A stretch of DNA of 7,475 nucleotides from Actinoplanes liguriensis (GCA_000715855.1 KL571327.1:21661-29135), one strand, 5' to 3'. Shown: positions 1 to 7,001, counted from the stretch's first letter. The notes: a model not told the origin generated them from the sequence alone. A program made the numbers and translations.

Positions 1-1238
1 TCGAGCAGTTCCCGGGCGCGGGCCTCGCGGCTGCGCCGGTCACCGATCCGGAACGACACCAGGGGCTCGGTCACCGACTGGCGGACGGTGAACCTCGGGT
101 CGAGCGTGGCGAACGGGTCCTGGTGCACGAGCTGGGCCTTGCGCCGCAGCGGGCGCATCCGGCTCCAGGACAGGCCGCTGATCTCGGTGCCGTCCAGGAC
201 GATCGAGCCGCTCGTCGCGGACTCCAGGCCCAGCGCGATCCGCAGGATGGTGGTCTTGCCGCAGCCGGACTCGCCGACCAGCGCGTGGGTGCGGCCGCGC
301 GGCACCGACACGGTCACGTCCTCGAGGGCGTTGAAGCCGCGACGGCCACGCCGTGGATCGGTGACGGCGAACGTCTTGCCGACCCCGGTGAGGGTGAGGA
401 TCGGATCGGGGGCGGGCTCATCGCGTACGTCGAAACGGGCCGGCAATTGTCCTTCATGGGCCAGCCTCGGTGCGGCGGCGATCAACTGGCGGGTGTATCC
501 CTCGCGCGGCGCCGTGAGGATGGTCGCCGGGTCGCCCTCGTCGACCTTCCGGCCGTGGCGCATGACCACGACCCGGTCGGCGCGGTCGGCCGCCACGGCC
601 AGGTCGTGCGTGATGATCAGCAGGGAGATGCCCTGCTCGCGGACCAGGCCCGTGAGGTGGTCGAGGATGCGCTTCTGGACGGTGACGTCGAGGGCGCTGG
701 TCGGCTCGTCAGCGATGATCAGTTTCGGGCGCCCGGCGAGCGCGATGGCGATCAGGACCCGCTGGCGCAGACCGCCGGAGAGCTCGTGCGGGTACTGCCG
801 GGCGCGCAGCTCCGGCTCGGGGACACCGGCCTGGGTCAGGAACTCCACGACCTCGGCGGTGACCGCAGGGCCGGTGACGCCGCGCAGCTTGACGGCCTCG
901 GCGAGCTGGGCGCCGATCCGCTTCGTCGGGTTCAGGCCGACCAGGGGGTCCTGCGGGATCAGGCCGACCGTGGAGCCGCGAAGCTTGCGCAGCGTGCGCT
1001 CGTTCGCCCGGGCGGTCTGCACGCCGTCGACCAGGATCGAGCCGGCGGTGATCCGGCCGGCCGAGGGCAGCAGCCCGATCAGGGCGTTGCCGGTGGTGGT
1101 CTTGCCGGAGCCGGACTCGCCGACGAGCGCGACCACCTCGGACTCCCCGACGGTCAGATCAAGACCGGTCACGGCGGGCTGGATGTGCCGGTGCCGGACG
1201 TAGCCCACGTCCAGCCCGGTGATCTCTACCAGACTCAT
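1..1238 (-). CDS. Fused dual ABC transporter ATPase, peptide/nickel type (DppD-DppF-like), 3' end outside window
   Basis: This cytoplasmic ATPase should power the importer formed with the two permeases just upstream. The window holds the first 412 residues, from the ATG at 1238 to the left edge. The first nucleotide-binding domain is complete: Walker A GESGSGKTT (residues 40-48), Q-loop Gln96 (IPQDP), signature LSGGLRQRV (153-161), Walker B LIIADEP (173-179) and H-loop His211 (IITHD). A YTRQLI..AP segment typical of the Opp/Dpp C-terminal extension follows. The second domain starts near residue 280, with Walker A GESGCGKTT (322-330) and Q-loop Gln373 (VHQDP). Its signature and Walker B lie beyond position 1. 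Fused ATPases of this family usually exceed 500 residues, so about a fifth or more is missing. The ATG overlaps the permease stop as ATGA, and AGGAG lies 8 nt upstream. No defect is seen; the cut is the window edge. Confidence 0.95.
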   Translation of the reverse strand, partial: MSLVEITGLDVGYVRHRHIQPAVTGLDLTVGESEVVALVGESGSGKTTTGNALIGLLPSAGRITAGSILVDGVQTARANERTLRKLRGSTVGLIPQDPLVGLNPTKRIGAQLAEAVKLRGVTGPAVTAEVVEFLTQAGVPEPELRARQYPHELSGGLRQRVLIAIALAGRPKLIIADEPTSALDVTVQKRILDHLTGLVREQGISLLIITHDLAVAADRADRVVVMRHGRKVDEGDPATILTAPREGYTRQLIAAAPRLAHEGQLPARFDVRDEPAPDPILTLTGVGKTFAVTDPRRGRRGFNALEDVTVSVPRGRTHALVGESGCGKTTILRIALGLESATSGSIVLDGTEISGLSWSRMRPLRRKAQLVHQDPFATLDPRFTVRQSVTEPLVSFRIGDRRSREARARELL

Positions 1239-2092
1239 CGGTTGAGCTCCTGGAACGTCTTGGCGATGTGGTTGAGGCTGAGCACCAGCAGGGCGACGAA
1301 CAGGCCCGGGAGCAGGCTCAGCCACCAGGCGGTGACCAGGTAGTTGCGGCCGTCGGCGATCAGCGTGCCCCACTCGGCGGCCGGTGGCGCGGCGCCGAAG
1401 CCGAGGAAGCTCAGCGACGCGATCGCGATGATCGCCACGCCGGCGTCCAGGACGGCGAGGACCGCGACCGGGCCCCACGAGTTCGGCAGGATGTGCCGCA
1501 GCAGGACCCGTCCCCAGCTCGCGCCGCCGGCCCGGGCCGCCTCCACGTACGGCAGGGTCTTGACCCTGAGCACCTCGGCGCGTGTCGTCCGGGCGAACCC
1601 GGGGACGATGCCGACGCCGACCGCCACCGCGACCGGGATCGTGCCGTAGCCCAGCGCGGTGACGATCGACAGCGCGAGCAGCAGGCCGGGGATCGCCAGC
1701 AGGACGTCGATCACGCGCATCAGCAGCGAGTCGGTGAAGCCGCCGAAGAAACCCGAGACGACCCCCAGCCCGAGACCCGCGACCAGGGCGATGACCAGGG
1801 CGATCAGGGTGGCCTTGATGGTCAGCGGGGAACCGTGCAGGACGCGGCTCCACAGGTCGCGGCCGTAGACGTCGGTGCCGAACAGGTGCTCGGCGCTCGG
1901 CGCCCGCATCGACGCCGCTGGGTTCGTCGCGTAGGGGTCCTGGCCGGTGAACAGGCCCGGCCGGAACGCGACGGCGACGATGAAGGCGACGTAGAGCCAG
2001 GCGATCAGGAAGCCCGGCTTGCGGAGGAAGACGCCCGCCCTGGCCCGGCGAGCCGGCTTCTTCTCCACGGCGAGAGCGAGGACGGCGGTCAT
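1235..2092 (-). CDS. ABC transporter permease, DppC/OppC type
   Basis: This is the second of two inner-membrane subunits of a peptide/nickel-family importer, 285 residues, a normal length for DppC. A basic cytoplasmic N-terminus (KKPARRARAG, 11-20) and one hydrophobic span (about 26-44) form the OppC N-terminal region. Then comes the hallmark HLFGTDVYGRDLWSR (69-83). The transport domain has hydrophobic spans at roughly 92-118, 127-148, 150-165, 207-233 and 254-275. The ATPase-coupling EAA loop reads YVEAARAGGASWGRVLLRHILP (first residue Y182; the run is split by convention at G190). The family's SFLGFG...EWG motif is at 228-242. The start ATG at 2092 overlaps the stop of the first permease (ATGA), and a strong GGAGGT lies 9 nt upstream. 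The stop overlaps the start of the ATPase. The assignment to family is firm; the transported substrate cannot be read from it. Confidence 0.95.
   Translation of the reverse strand: MTAVLALAVEKKPARRARAGVFLRKPGFLIAWLYVAFIVAVAFRPGLFTGQDPYATNPAASMRAPSAEHLFGTDVYGRDLWSRVLHGSPLTIKATLIALVIALVAGLGLGVVSGFFGGFTDSLLMRVIDVLLAIPGLLLALSIVTALGYGTIPVAVAVGVGIVPGFARTTRAEVLRVKTLPYVEAARAGGASWGRVLLRHILPNSWGPVAVLAVLDAGVAIIAIASLSFLGFGAAPPAAEWGTLIADGRNYLVTAWWLSLLPGLFVALLVLSLNHIAKTFQELNR
1247..1251 (-). promoter_or_regulatory. Ribosome binding site of the dual ATPase gene
   Basis: The mRNA reads AGGAG 8 nt before the ATG at 1238. It lies inside the last codons of the second permease (FQELNR) and supports both the chosen start and translational coupling through the ATGA overlap. 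Confidence 0.75.
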
Positions 2093-3045
2093 ACCGGCAC
2101 CACCTCCGGGGTGTGCGAGATCCGCGGGTCGAGCAGCGGATACAGCAGGTCGACGATCAGGTTGACGGTGACGAAGACGGCCGCGGCGAGGGTGACGACG
2201 GCGAGGACGACCGGCACGTCCTGGGCGAGGACCGCCTCCTGCGCGAGCTTGCCGACACCCTCCCGGGTGAACACCGTCTCGACCACGATCGAGCTGGTCA
2301 CGGTGAGTCCGACGATCACGCCGAGGATCGTCATCGCGGGCAGCGCCGCGTTGCGGAACGCGTGCCGCAGGTGCACGGCGGAGCGCGAGAGTCCCTTGGC
2401 TCGCGCCGTCACGACGTACGGCTGGGAAAGGGTTTGATCGAAGCTCTTGATCAGAACCTGGGCGAGGACCGAGGACGTCACCACGGCGATCGTCAGCACC
2501 GGCATGATCAGCGACGGGACGCCCTCGGTGCCGGTCGCCGGGAGCCAGCCGAGCTGGAACGACAGGAACTGGATCAGGAACAGGGCGATGAAGAACTGCG
2601 GGAACGACGCGCCGAGCGCCGGAAGCCGGGTGAGCACGACGCGCAGCGGGTTCCAGCGGACGAACGTGGCGAGGAACGCGAGAGCCGAGCCGGCGATCAG
2701 CGTCACCACCGCGGCGGTGACGCTGAGCAGCAGGGTCGGCCCGATCCGCTGTCCGATCAGTTCGGTGACCGGCACCTGCTGGGTCAGCGAGTCGCCGAAG
2801 TCGCCGTGCAGCACGCCCGCGAGGTGGTGCCAGTACTGCGACCAGATGGACTCGTCGAGCCCGAACCGGTGTTGCATCGCGGCGAACTGGTCCGGGGTGA
2901 GGCTGTCCTCCTGGATGCCGGCGGCGGCCAGCTGCAACTGCATCGGGTTGCTGGGCAGCAGGTAGAGGATCGCGAAGGTCAGGGTGAACGCCGCCCAGAG
3001 GACGGCGATCGCCTGAACGACGCGACCCACGATGTAGCGGATCAT
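2089..3045 (-). CDS. ABC transporter permease, DppB/OppB type
   Basis: This is the first inner-membrane subunit of the importer, 318 residues, normal for DppB. It opens with MIRYIVGRVVQAI and a first membrane span at about 9-31 ending in LYLLPSNP. An external region follows, with the family motif FGLDESIWSQY (61-71) and the GDFGDSL segment (81-87). Further spans lie at roughly 102-128, 137-163, 176-200, 236-258 and 278-305. The EAA coupling loop covers about 210-230 (YVVTARAKGLS, then RHAFRNA at 227-233). The tail has the usual LYPLLDPR (301-308). The reading frame stays open upstream to 3255, but ATG 3045 is the right start: the family N-terminus begins there, a GAGAGGA lies 8 nt before it, and the extra upstream residues are low-complexity Arg/Ser. 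The gene begins 13 nt after the binding-protein stop and ends in an ATGA overlap with the next permease. Confidence 0.95.
   Translation of the reverse strand: MIRYIVGRVVQAIAVLWAAFTLTFAILYLLPSNPMQLQLAAAGIQEDSLTPDQFAAMQHRFGLDESIWSQYWHHLAGVLHGDFGDSLTQQVPVTELIGQRIGPTLLLSVTAAVVTLIAGSALAFLATFVRWNPLRVVLTRLPALGASFPQFFIALFLIQFLSFQLGWLPATGTEGVPSLIMPVLTIAVVTSSVLAQVLIKSFDQTLSQPYVVTARAKGLSRSAVHLRHAFRNAALPAMTILGVIVGLTVTSSIVVETVFTREGVGKLAQEAVLAQDVPVVLAVVTLAAAVFVTVNLIVDLLYPLLDPRISHTPEVVPV
2102..2107 (-). promoter_or_regulatory. Ribosome binding site of the DppC-type permease gene
   Basis: The mRNA reads GGAGGT 9 nt before the ATG at 2092, inside the last codons of the upstream permease (EVVPV). It is the best Shine-Dalgarno match in the window and confirms the start. 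Confidence 0.8.
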
Positions 3046-3053
3046 GGGTCGCG

Positions 3054-3060
3054 TCCTCTC
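3054..3060 (-). promoter_or_regulatory. Ribosome binding site deciding the DppB-type permease start
   Basis: The mRNA reads GAGAGGA 8 nt before the ATG at 3045. It overlaps the TGA stop of the binding-protein gene (3059-3061). It sets the permease start at 3045 rather than at candidates further upstream in the open frame. Confidence 0.75.
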
Positions 3061-4675
3061 AGTCCTTCGTGACGTCGTTGAGCTTGAGGAAGCTCTCCGA
3101 GGTGAACGCGAAGCCGTGCACCTCGGCGCTGACGCCGACCTTCTGCAGCCGCTCGAACAGCGGGATCGTGACGCCCTGGTCGACCAGGTAGTCCTGCAGC
3201 TCCGCGTAGGCCTGCTCGGTCTGCTTCGCGTCGGTGGTCTGCAACGCCCTGGCAAACAGCTCCTGGATCTTCTTGGTGACGTCCGGAGTGGTGGCGTTCG
3301 TGGCGAGCGCCTTCGAGTTGGACACCTCCGGGTTCAGGATGAACTGCAGCGCGCCCGGGTCCGCGCGGGTGAAGTAGGTGCTGGTCAGGTCGTAGGAGCC
3401 CTCGGCCAGGTACGTCGCCTGCTGTGCCGTGGTCAGCGTGCGCAGCTGCAGGTCGATGCCCACCTGCTTGAGCTGCGCCTGGAGCAGTTCCGGCCCGGCG
3501 GAGCCTGCCGTGATGGGGAAGTCGATGATCAACTTCTTTCCCGATCTGGTACGGATCCCGTCCGCCCCGACCGTCCAGCCGGCCGCGTCGAGCAGCTTCT
3601 TCGCGCCGTCCGGGTCGTAGGCGAGCTTGCCGGCGAGCGACGTGAAGTACGGCGTCGTCGTCTCGAACGGCCCCTCGACGGTCGGGTAGTCCGCGCCGTA
3701 GATCGTGGTGGCGTACGTCTTGCGGTCGATCGCCTTGCTCAGCGCCTGCCGCAGCTGCGGGTCGGCGAGGGGGTGGCCGGCCGCGGTGTTGCCGTACAGG
3801 TTGTAGGCGACGCCCGGCAGCGAGCGGCTCTCCACCGTGGCGCCGGACTTCGTGATCAGCTGCTCGTCCTGCGGCGAGAACGGGTTGCGCGGCCAGGCGA
3901 TGTCGGTCGCGCCGCTGATCAGGTTGCCGGTGCGGACGCTGTCCTCGGCGACGTAGTTGAAGACCACTTTGTCGATCTTGGCCTCGCCACGGTTCGTGGA
4001 CGTCTCCGAGCCCCACGCGTAGCCGGCCCGCTTGGTCAGGACGGTCTCCACCTTCGCGGTGTAGTGGTCCAGCGCGAACAGGCCGGAGCCGACGACGCCC
4101 TTGCCGGTGCACCGGTCGGCCGGGCTGAGCTGGAACTCGGCCGGGTCGGTGATGGCCAGGGTCGTGGTCGACGTGGCCTGCAGGAACGACGAGTTCGGGG
4201 CGCTCAGGTCGAACTCGACGGTCCGCGGGTCGACGACTTTCGCGCCGGTCAGCCCCTGGATGTACGAGGCGCCGTACGCCGCGCCGTTCGTCGCCTTCAC
4301 GGTGGCGATCCAGCCGGTCGCGTTGTCGGCGACGGCCTGCGCGTCGAGCTTCTTGCCGTTCGCGAACGTCACGCCGTCCCGCAGGTGGAACGTGTACGTC
4401 TTGCCGTCCGCGCTGATCTCCCACTTCTCGGCGAGCCAGGGGACGATCTTGCCGGTCTTCGGGTCCTGGTCGGTCAGCGAGTCGGCGAAGTTGCGGATGA
4501 TCGACCGGCTCTCGATCCAGTAGACCTGGAACGGGTCGATGCAGGAGAAGGTGGGATTGTCCGGCCAGTAGGAGACCTTGAGGGTCTGGTTCTTTGTGGA
4601 GTCGCCGGCGTTACCGCCACCACAACCGCTGAGGGCGAGGAGCCCCGCCGCTATCACTGCTACCGATTTTCTCAC
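3059..4675 (-). CDS. Extracytoplasmic solute-binding lipoprotein, peptide/nickel family (SBP family 5)
   Basis: This is the substrate-capturing lipoprotein of the importer, 538 residues, a normal length for family 5. The start is GTG at 4675, overlapping the upstream stop as GTGA, with AAGGA 6 nt upstream. Residues 1-18 are a lipoprotein signal peptide: MRK, a short hydrophobic stretch, then lipobox LSGC with Cys18 as the lipidation site, followed by a Gly-rich linker. The mature protein has the family blocks LAEKWEISADGKTYTFHLRD (81-100), GVTFANGKKL (101-110), GSGLFALDHY (196-205) and an RQALSKAIDR segment (309-318) near the start of the second lobe. Besides Cys18 only Cys45 and Cys189 are seen, a possible disulfide. 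Related proteins bind peptides, nickel, opines, glutathione or other small molecules, so the ligand is open. The position directly after two flavoenzyme genes suggests that the ligand is their substrate or a precursor. Confidence 0.93.
   Translation of the reverse strand: MRKSVAVIAAGLLALSGCGGGNAGDSTKNQTLKVSYWPDNPTFSCIDPFQVYWIESRSIIRNFADSLTDQDPKTGKIVPWLAEKWEISADGKTYTFHLRDGVTFANGKKLDAQAVADNATGWIATVKATNGAAYGASYIQGLTGAKVVDPRTVEFDLSAPNSSFLQATSTTTLAITDPAEFQLSPADRCTGKGVVGSGLFALDHYTAKVETVLTKRAGYAWGSETSTNRGEAKIDKVVFNYVAEDSVRTGNLISGATDIAWPRNPFSPQDEQLITKSGATVESRSLPGVAYNLYGNTAAGHPLADPQLRQALSKAIDRKTYATTIYGADYPTVEGPFETTTPYFTSLAGKLAYDPDGAKKLLDAAGWTVGADGIRTRSGKKLIIDFPITAGSAGPELLQAQLKQVGIDLQLRTLTTAQQATYLAEGSYDLTSTYFTRADPGALQFILNPEVSNSKALATNATTPDVTKKIQELFARALQTTDAKQTEQAYAELQDYLVDQGVTIPLFERLQKVGVSAEVHGFAFTSESFLKLNDVTKD
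4622..4633 (-). other. Lipobox of the solute-binding protein
   Basis: These codons specify Leu15-Ser16-Gly17-Cys18, a good match to the L-[AS]-[GA]-C lipobox cleaved by signal peptidase II. Lys/Arg at 2-3 and a hydrophobic core (about 5-15) precede it. This predicts a membrane-anchored binding protein, as expected for an importer in a Gram-positive organism. Confidence 0.88.
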
Positions 4676-5811
4676 TTTTCATCCTTTTTCAGTACGCGGC
4701 GACCGCTCGCGAGCAACACGGCGTCCTCCTGGGGAGGGTGGACCCGGATGCAGAGCGCGTCGCGCAGGTGGCGTTCCATCCGGTGGTGGCGGGAGAGGCC
4801 GGGATTGCCGAGCGCGGCGACAGCGGTCTGGGTCGCGGTGATCACCGAACGGGCGATCGCGACCTTGATCGCGGACAGGTCCGGGGTCTCCCCGGCCGCC
4901 AGGCGCAGCAGCGCGCCGTGCAGCAGGGTCTCGGCCTGCGTGATCTGCAGCTCGATCTCGCCGGCGACCGACTGGATGCGCTCGGTCTCGGCGATCGGGC
5001 GGCCCAGGGCGGCAGGCACCCGGGACCGGGCGTAGTCGGCGAACGCGGTGCGGGCGGCGCGCGCCACACCGATGTAGAGCGCGGGATGACCGAAACTGCC
5101 CGGTCCGGTCGCGGCGGCCGGATCGCGGTAGACGCCGTCCGGGCCGCGCGGGATCTCGACGAACGCGTCCAGCGGCACACGGACGTCCTCGTAGACGACG
5201 TCGTGGGTGTTCGAGGCGCGCAGCCCGAGATGGTCCCAGGTGGCGAGCCAGGTGATGCCGTCACTCTCGCCCGGGACCACGACGTGACCGACCCGGCCGT
5301 CGTCGGCGGACACCCACACCACGTGGTAGGCGAGCGCGGTGCCGCCGGTCGCGTACGCCTTGTGCCCGTTGAGCAGCCAGCCGTCGCCGGCGCGGGTGAT
5401 CGTGGTCTTCGGGAGGCCGCCGCGGGCGGGGGCGCCCAGCTCGGGTTCGGCGCGGATCGCGTTCGCCAGTGCCGGTTCCGTCCGTGAACGGCGGAGCAGG
5501 TCCTCGTAGTAGGACTCCGGCCAGCTCGGACGGGCATCCTGGGCGGCGTGGGTGTTCAGCAGGTTCGCGGCCAGCAGCCCCACCGAGGCGTCGCCCTCGC
5601 CGATCGCGGTCAGGATGCGGGCGGTGTCGCGGGGGCCGAGGGCGGGACCGCCGTAACGGGCGCCGACGGTCGCGGTGAGCAGGCCGGCCCGGTGTGCCGC
5701 CTCCAGGCCCTTCCACGGGATGTCGCCGGTGCGGTCGTACTCGGCGGCGTGGGCGGCGATCTCGGCGGTGACCGCGTCCAGCTTGTCCAGGTCGGGGGCG
5801 GCGAACGTCAT
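4672..5811 (-). CDS. Acyl-CoA-dehydrogenase-fold flavoprotein, probable SfnB/DszC-like oxidoreductase or monooxygenase
   Basis: This is a 379-residue cytoplasmic flavoprotein with the acyl-CoA dehydrogenase fold. The N-terminal helical domain spans about 5-110. The central beta domain includes AEPELGAP (121-128), GWLLNGHKAYATG (144-156) and LGLRASNTHDVVYEDVRVP (195-213). The C-terminal helical domain begins near 240. The end (LRDALCIRVHPPQEDAVLL, 349-367) has no glutamate where true dehydrogenases carry the catalytic base in their YEGT motif. Family members without this Glu include flavin-dependent oxygenases such as DszC and sulfur-scavenging SfnB proteins, so oxygenation is more likely than beta-oxidation; this is inference. 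The start ATG 5811 overlaps the LLM stop as ATGA and, unlike the neighbouring starts, has no Shine-Dalgarno sequence. A TTG at 5853 is possible but unsupported. The stop overlaps the binding-protein start as GTGA. The substrate is unknown. Confidence 0.88.
   Translation of the reverse strand: MTFAAPDLDKLDAVTAEIAAHAAEYDRTGDIPWKGLEAAHRAGLLTATVGARYGGPALGPRDTARILTAIGEGDASVGLLAANLLNTHAAQDARPSWPESYYEDLLRRSRTEPALANAIRAEPELGAPARGGLPKTTITRAGDGWLLNGHKAYATGGTALAYHVVWVSADDGRVGHVVVPGESDGITWLATWDHLGLRASNTHDVVYEDVRVPLDAFVEIPRGPDGVYRDPAAATGPGSFGHPALYIGVARAARTAFADYARSRVPAALGRPIAETERIQSVAGEIELQITQAETLLHGALLRLAAGETPDLSAIKVAIARSVITATQTAVAALGNPGLSRHHRMERHLRDALCIRVHPPQEDAVLLASGRRVLKKDEK
4682..4686 (-). promoter_or_regulatory. 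Ribosome binding site of the solute-binding protein, in an A-rich start region
   Basis: The mRNA reads AAGGA 6 nt before the GTG at 4675. It falls in the codons for the KKDEK tail of the upstream acyl-CoA-dehydrogenase-like protein. The surrounding stretch (about 4663-4690) is strikingly A-rich for this window, which should keep the start codon free of secondary structure. Confidence 0.75.
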
Positions 5812-7001
5812 GACTGACCGGCCGTGGCGAACCTGCGGTAGTCGGCGCTCCAATTACCCAGGTGCTGGGCCTGCAGCGAGCCACGACGGCCGGTGGCCCG
5901 GCGATGGGCCAGCTCCTGGCGGACCAGCGGGAGGACGTGCTTGCCGTAATCGGCGGCGTCCGCGAGGGTGTCGTAGCCGCGGATCGAGACCAGCGAGGCA
6001 CCCCGGTCGACGTAGTCCAGGATCGCGGCGGCCACCGTCTCCGGGGAGCCGACCAGCGCGGTCGACGCGCCGGCCGCGTTCGTCACGGCGGCGGTCCGGG
6101 TCCACAACGCCCGGTCGTAGAGCTCCTTCTCCTGGGCGAACGCCAGCGCCCGCTGCGAGCCGACGTTCTGCGGGTCCCGCTTCGCGAGCCGCTGGTGGGT
6201 CGCCGCGATCTTGGAAACATAGTCATGGGCCTTGGCCCAGGCGAGCTCGTCCGTCGACGCGGTGATCGGGCGGAATGTGACCCAGATCCGGGGCAGCGTC
6301 GTCCGGCCGGCGTCCCGGGCCAGGCCGTGCACCCGGTCGATCTCGGCCCGCAGGTCGTCGAGCGGCTCGCCCCAGAAGCTGAAGATGTCCGCCTTCGCGC
6401 CGCCGACCGCGAACGCCTCGTCGGACTGGCCGCCGATGCTGATCGGAATCGGACCGTCGAACGGCGCGAACCCCGGCCCGAACTCGTCGAACTTGTAGAA
6501 CTCGCCCTCGTGGCTGAACGGCGCCGGCTCGGTCCACGAGCGGCGCAGCACGTCGATGTACTCCGAGGTGCGTGCGTACCGCTGCGACTTGGGCAGGTAG
6601 TCGCCCTGCCGGGCCTGCTCGGCGTCGTTGCCGCCGGAGATCAGGTGCACCACCGCGCGGCCCTCGGTGAGCTGGTCGAGAGTGGCCAGCTTCTGCGCGC
6701 CGACGGTCGGCGGGGTGGTGTTCGGGCGCAGCGCGACGATCGGCCTGATGCGCTCGGTGAGCTGGCCGACCGCGGCCGCCGTCACGAACGAGTCGGCGCT
6801 GTTCGAGCCGTAGGGCAGCAGCGTGTAGTCGTAGCCGGCCTCCTCGAGCGTGGCGACGTACCGCTTGAAGAAGTCGAGGTCGATGCCGCGGGACGGAACC
6901 GGGTTCAGCTCGGTCGACGGGTTCAGGTGGGTGAGGCTGATGAACTCGGCCTCCGGGGACGCGGTGGGCGGCAGGGACTCGCCGAAATCGGGGGTGCTCA
7001 T
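5808..7001 (-). CDS. LLM-class flavin-dependent monooxygenase, SsuD-like
   Basis: This is a cytoplasmic luciferase-like enzyme of 397 residues that should use reduced FMN and O2 to oxidise a small molecule. It follows the layout of alkanesulfonate monooxygenase SsuD: VALRPNTTPPTVGAQKLATL (89-108), LTEGRAVVHLISGG (111-124), SQRYARTSEYIDVLRRSW (139-156), IGGQSDEA (189-196), FWGEP (209-213), STALVGSPETVA (313-324) and the GYDTL loop (342-346). By comparison with E. coli SsuD from memory, several active-site positions differ: the Cys is Ser68, and the Arg-x-His pair is Thr242-x-Arg244. The enzyme may therefore act on something other than alkanesulfonates. The start is ATG 7001, sharing one base with the hydrolase stop (TGATG), with AGAGAGGA 7 nt upstream. 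The frame remains open upstream, but that part overlaps the hydrolase gene. No flavin reductase partner is present in the window. Confidence 0.92.
   Translation of the reverse strand: MSTPDFGESLPPTASPEAEFISLTHLNPSTELNPVPSRGIDLDFFKRYVATLEEAGYDYTLLPYGSNSADSFVTAAAVGQLTERIRPIVALRPNTTPPTVGAQKLATLDQLTEGRAVVHLISGGNDAEQARQGDYLPKSQRYARTSEYIDVLRRSWTEPAPFSHEGEFYKFDEFGPGFAPFDGPIPISIGGQSDEAFAVGGAKADIFSFWGEPLDDLRAEIDRVHGLARDAGRTTLPRIWVTFRPITASTDELAWAKAHDYVSKIAATHQRLAKRDPQNVGSQRALAFAQEKELYDRALWTRTAAVTNAAGASTALVGSPETVAAAILDYVDRGASLVSIRGYDTLADAADYGKHVLPLVRQELAHRRATGRRGSLQAQHLGNWSADYRRFATAGQS

Noticed and set aside
88..1343. Two overlapping plus-strand open frames (371 and 406 codons) opposite the ATPase gene
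   Set aside because: They cover the ATPase with its full set of Walker and signature motifs, and their own products are low-complexity Arg/Ser or Gly/Asp-rich.
3046..3255. Upstream extension of the DppB-type permease to 3255
   Set aside because: The extra 70 residues are Arg/Ser-rich, overlap the binding-protein gene, and precede the normal family N-terminus with its own ribosome binding site.
3042..4424. Minus-strand frame of 460 codons inside the binding-protein gene
   Set aside because: It is out of frame with the recognised family-5 protein and is Arg/Gly-rich without motifs.
4680..4682. ATG just upstream as an alternative start of the binding protein
   Set aside because: It is in another frame than the lipoprotein; the GTG at 4675 is in frame with the lipobox and has AAGGA at good spacing.
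3044..5035. Long plus-strand open frame (663 codons) opposite the binding-protein and ACAD-like genes
   Set aside because: Its translation is Arg/Gly/Val/Asp-rich with no family motif, and it lies opposite two clearly recognised genes. Such frames are expected opposite GC-rich genes with strong third-position bias.
5812..5853. TTG at 5853 as an earlier start for the ACAD-like protein
   Set aside because: It would add 14 Arg-rich residues, has no Shine-Dalgarno, and would overlap the LLM gene by 46 nt; ATG 5811 forms the same ATGA overlap as other junctions.
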